This document shows positions 5,118 through 5,126 of a stretch of DNA of 5,126 bases, piece after piece. The notes under the pieces are model-generated. The model searched no databases and had not been told where the DNA came from. It saw nothing but the letters and a program-made list of their open reading frames with translations. Position 1 is the stretch's first letter; each line of letters opens with the position of its first letter. The translations under genes and the position numbers were made by a program. Source of the DNA: Candidatus Borrarchaeota archaeon (GTDB lineage: Archaea > Asgardarchaeota > Sifarchaeia > Borrarchaeales > Borrarchaeaceae); the NCBI GenBank assembly GCA_016840645.1, contig JAEORY010000330.1, positions 1 to 5,126 of the forward strand, read 5' to 3'.

Positions 5118-5126
5118 CCTGAATAC
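4980..5126 (+). ncRNA. Likely omega-RNA at the 3' end of the second tnpB (cut by window)
   Basis: By position this is where the scaffold RNA of an IS1341-type element is made. The visible support is a terminal hairpin at 5089-5110: ATTTGA and TCAAAT outer arms, one A-C mismatch, and CCAT/ATGG inner arms, lying just before the TAA stop. The RNA end, guide and element boundary are outside the window, and the 5' limit is nominal. Confidence 0.35.
5089..5110 (+). repeat. Subterminal palindrome at the second element's right end
   Basis: A 22-base near-perfect inverted repeat with ten paired bases per arm set (ATTTGA, CCAT against ATGG, TCAAAT) and one mismatch. IS605-family right ends carry such hairpins, which the single-strand transposase recognises. 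It overlaps the last codons of tnpB. Confidence 0.55.

Noticed and set aside
1..5126. CRISPR array, tRNA, rRNA or tnpA transposase
   Set aside because: There is no regularly spaced repeat, no tRNA- or rRNA-like sequence that I can see, and no HUH/Y1 transposase frame on either strand.

Overview
The window looks like a stretch of an archaeal chromosome of moderate AT richness. The reasons are TTTAAA-type TATA boxes at archaeal distances from start codons, Shine-Dalgarno sites matching the archaeal 16S tail in front of ATG and TTG starts, short oligo-T tracts instead of bacterial stem-plus-U terminators, and the gene content: a cold-shock domain protein, a GYD-domain protein, an ATC-hydrolase-like protein and two solo TnpB genes. 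The lineage cannot be fixed from the sequence; an uncultured or methanogen-related mesophilic archaeon is a reasonable guess.

Layout. Bases 1-225 hold at most the start of a small minus-strand gene leaving the window, then a hairpin. Bases 226-423 (minus) encode a 65-residue cold-shock protein with a TTG start and a near-perfect Shine-Dalgarno site. Its promoter region (about 441-560) adjoins the presumed left flank of an IS1341-type element whose tnpB runs 826-2106 and whose right end is near 2113. Bases 2107-2704 have no convincing gene. They hold an oligo-T terminator and, at 2583-2618, a second copy of the same kind of right end (GGAAGCC, 16 bases, GGTAGTTCACATC) attached to decayed sequence. 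This is a tnpB-less or decayed relative that still has the fold of an omega-RNA 3' end. It sits just upstream of a GYD-domain gene (2705-2971).

The GYD gene is convergent with an ATC-hydrolase-like gene (3017-3505, minus, TTG start). A shared TTTAAA box in the divergent gap may serve that gene and a small unrecognised ORF (3590-3796). A second TnpB follows (3843-5117). It belongs to the subgroup with 'TSKCS...INADVNGA' motifs, lacks the canonical RuvC-II glutamate and most zinc-finger cysteines, and ends in a hairpin at the window edge.

No TnpA transposase is present, so both TnpB genes would need one supplied in trans. The host genes do not form an obvious pathway. The most interesting material is the trio of TnpB-related ends, the stand-alone omega-RNA-like remnant, and a promoter module shared by two otherwise dissimilar tnpB genes.
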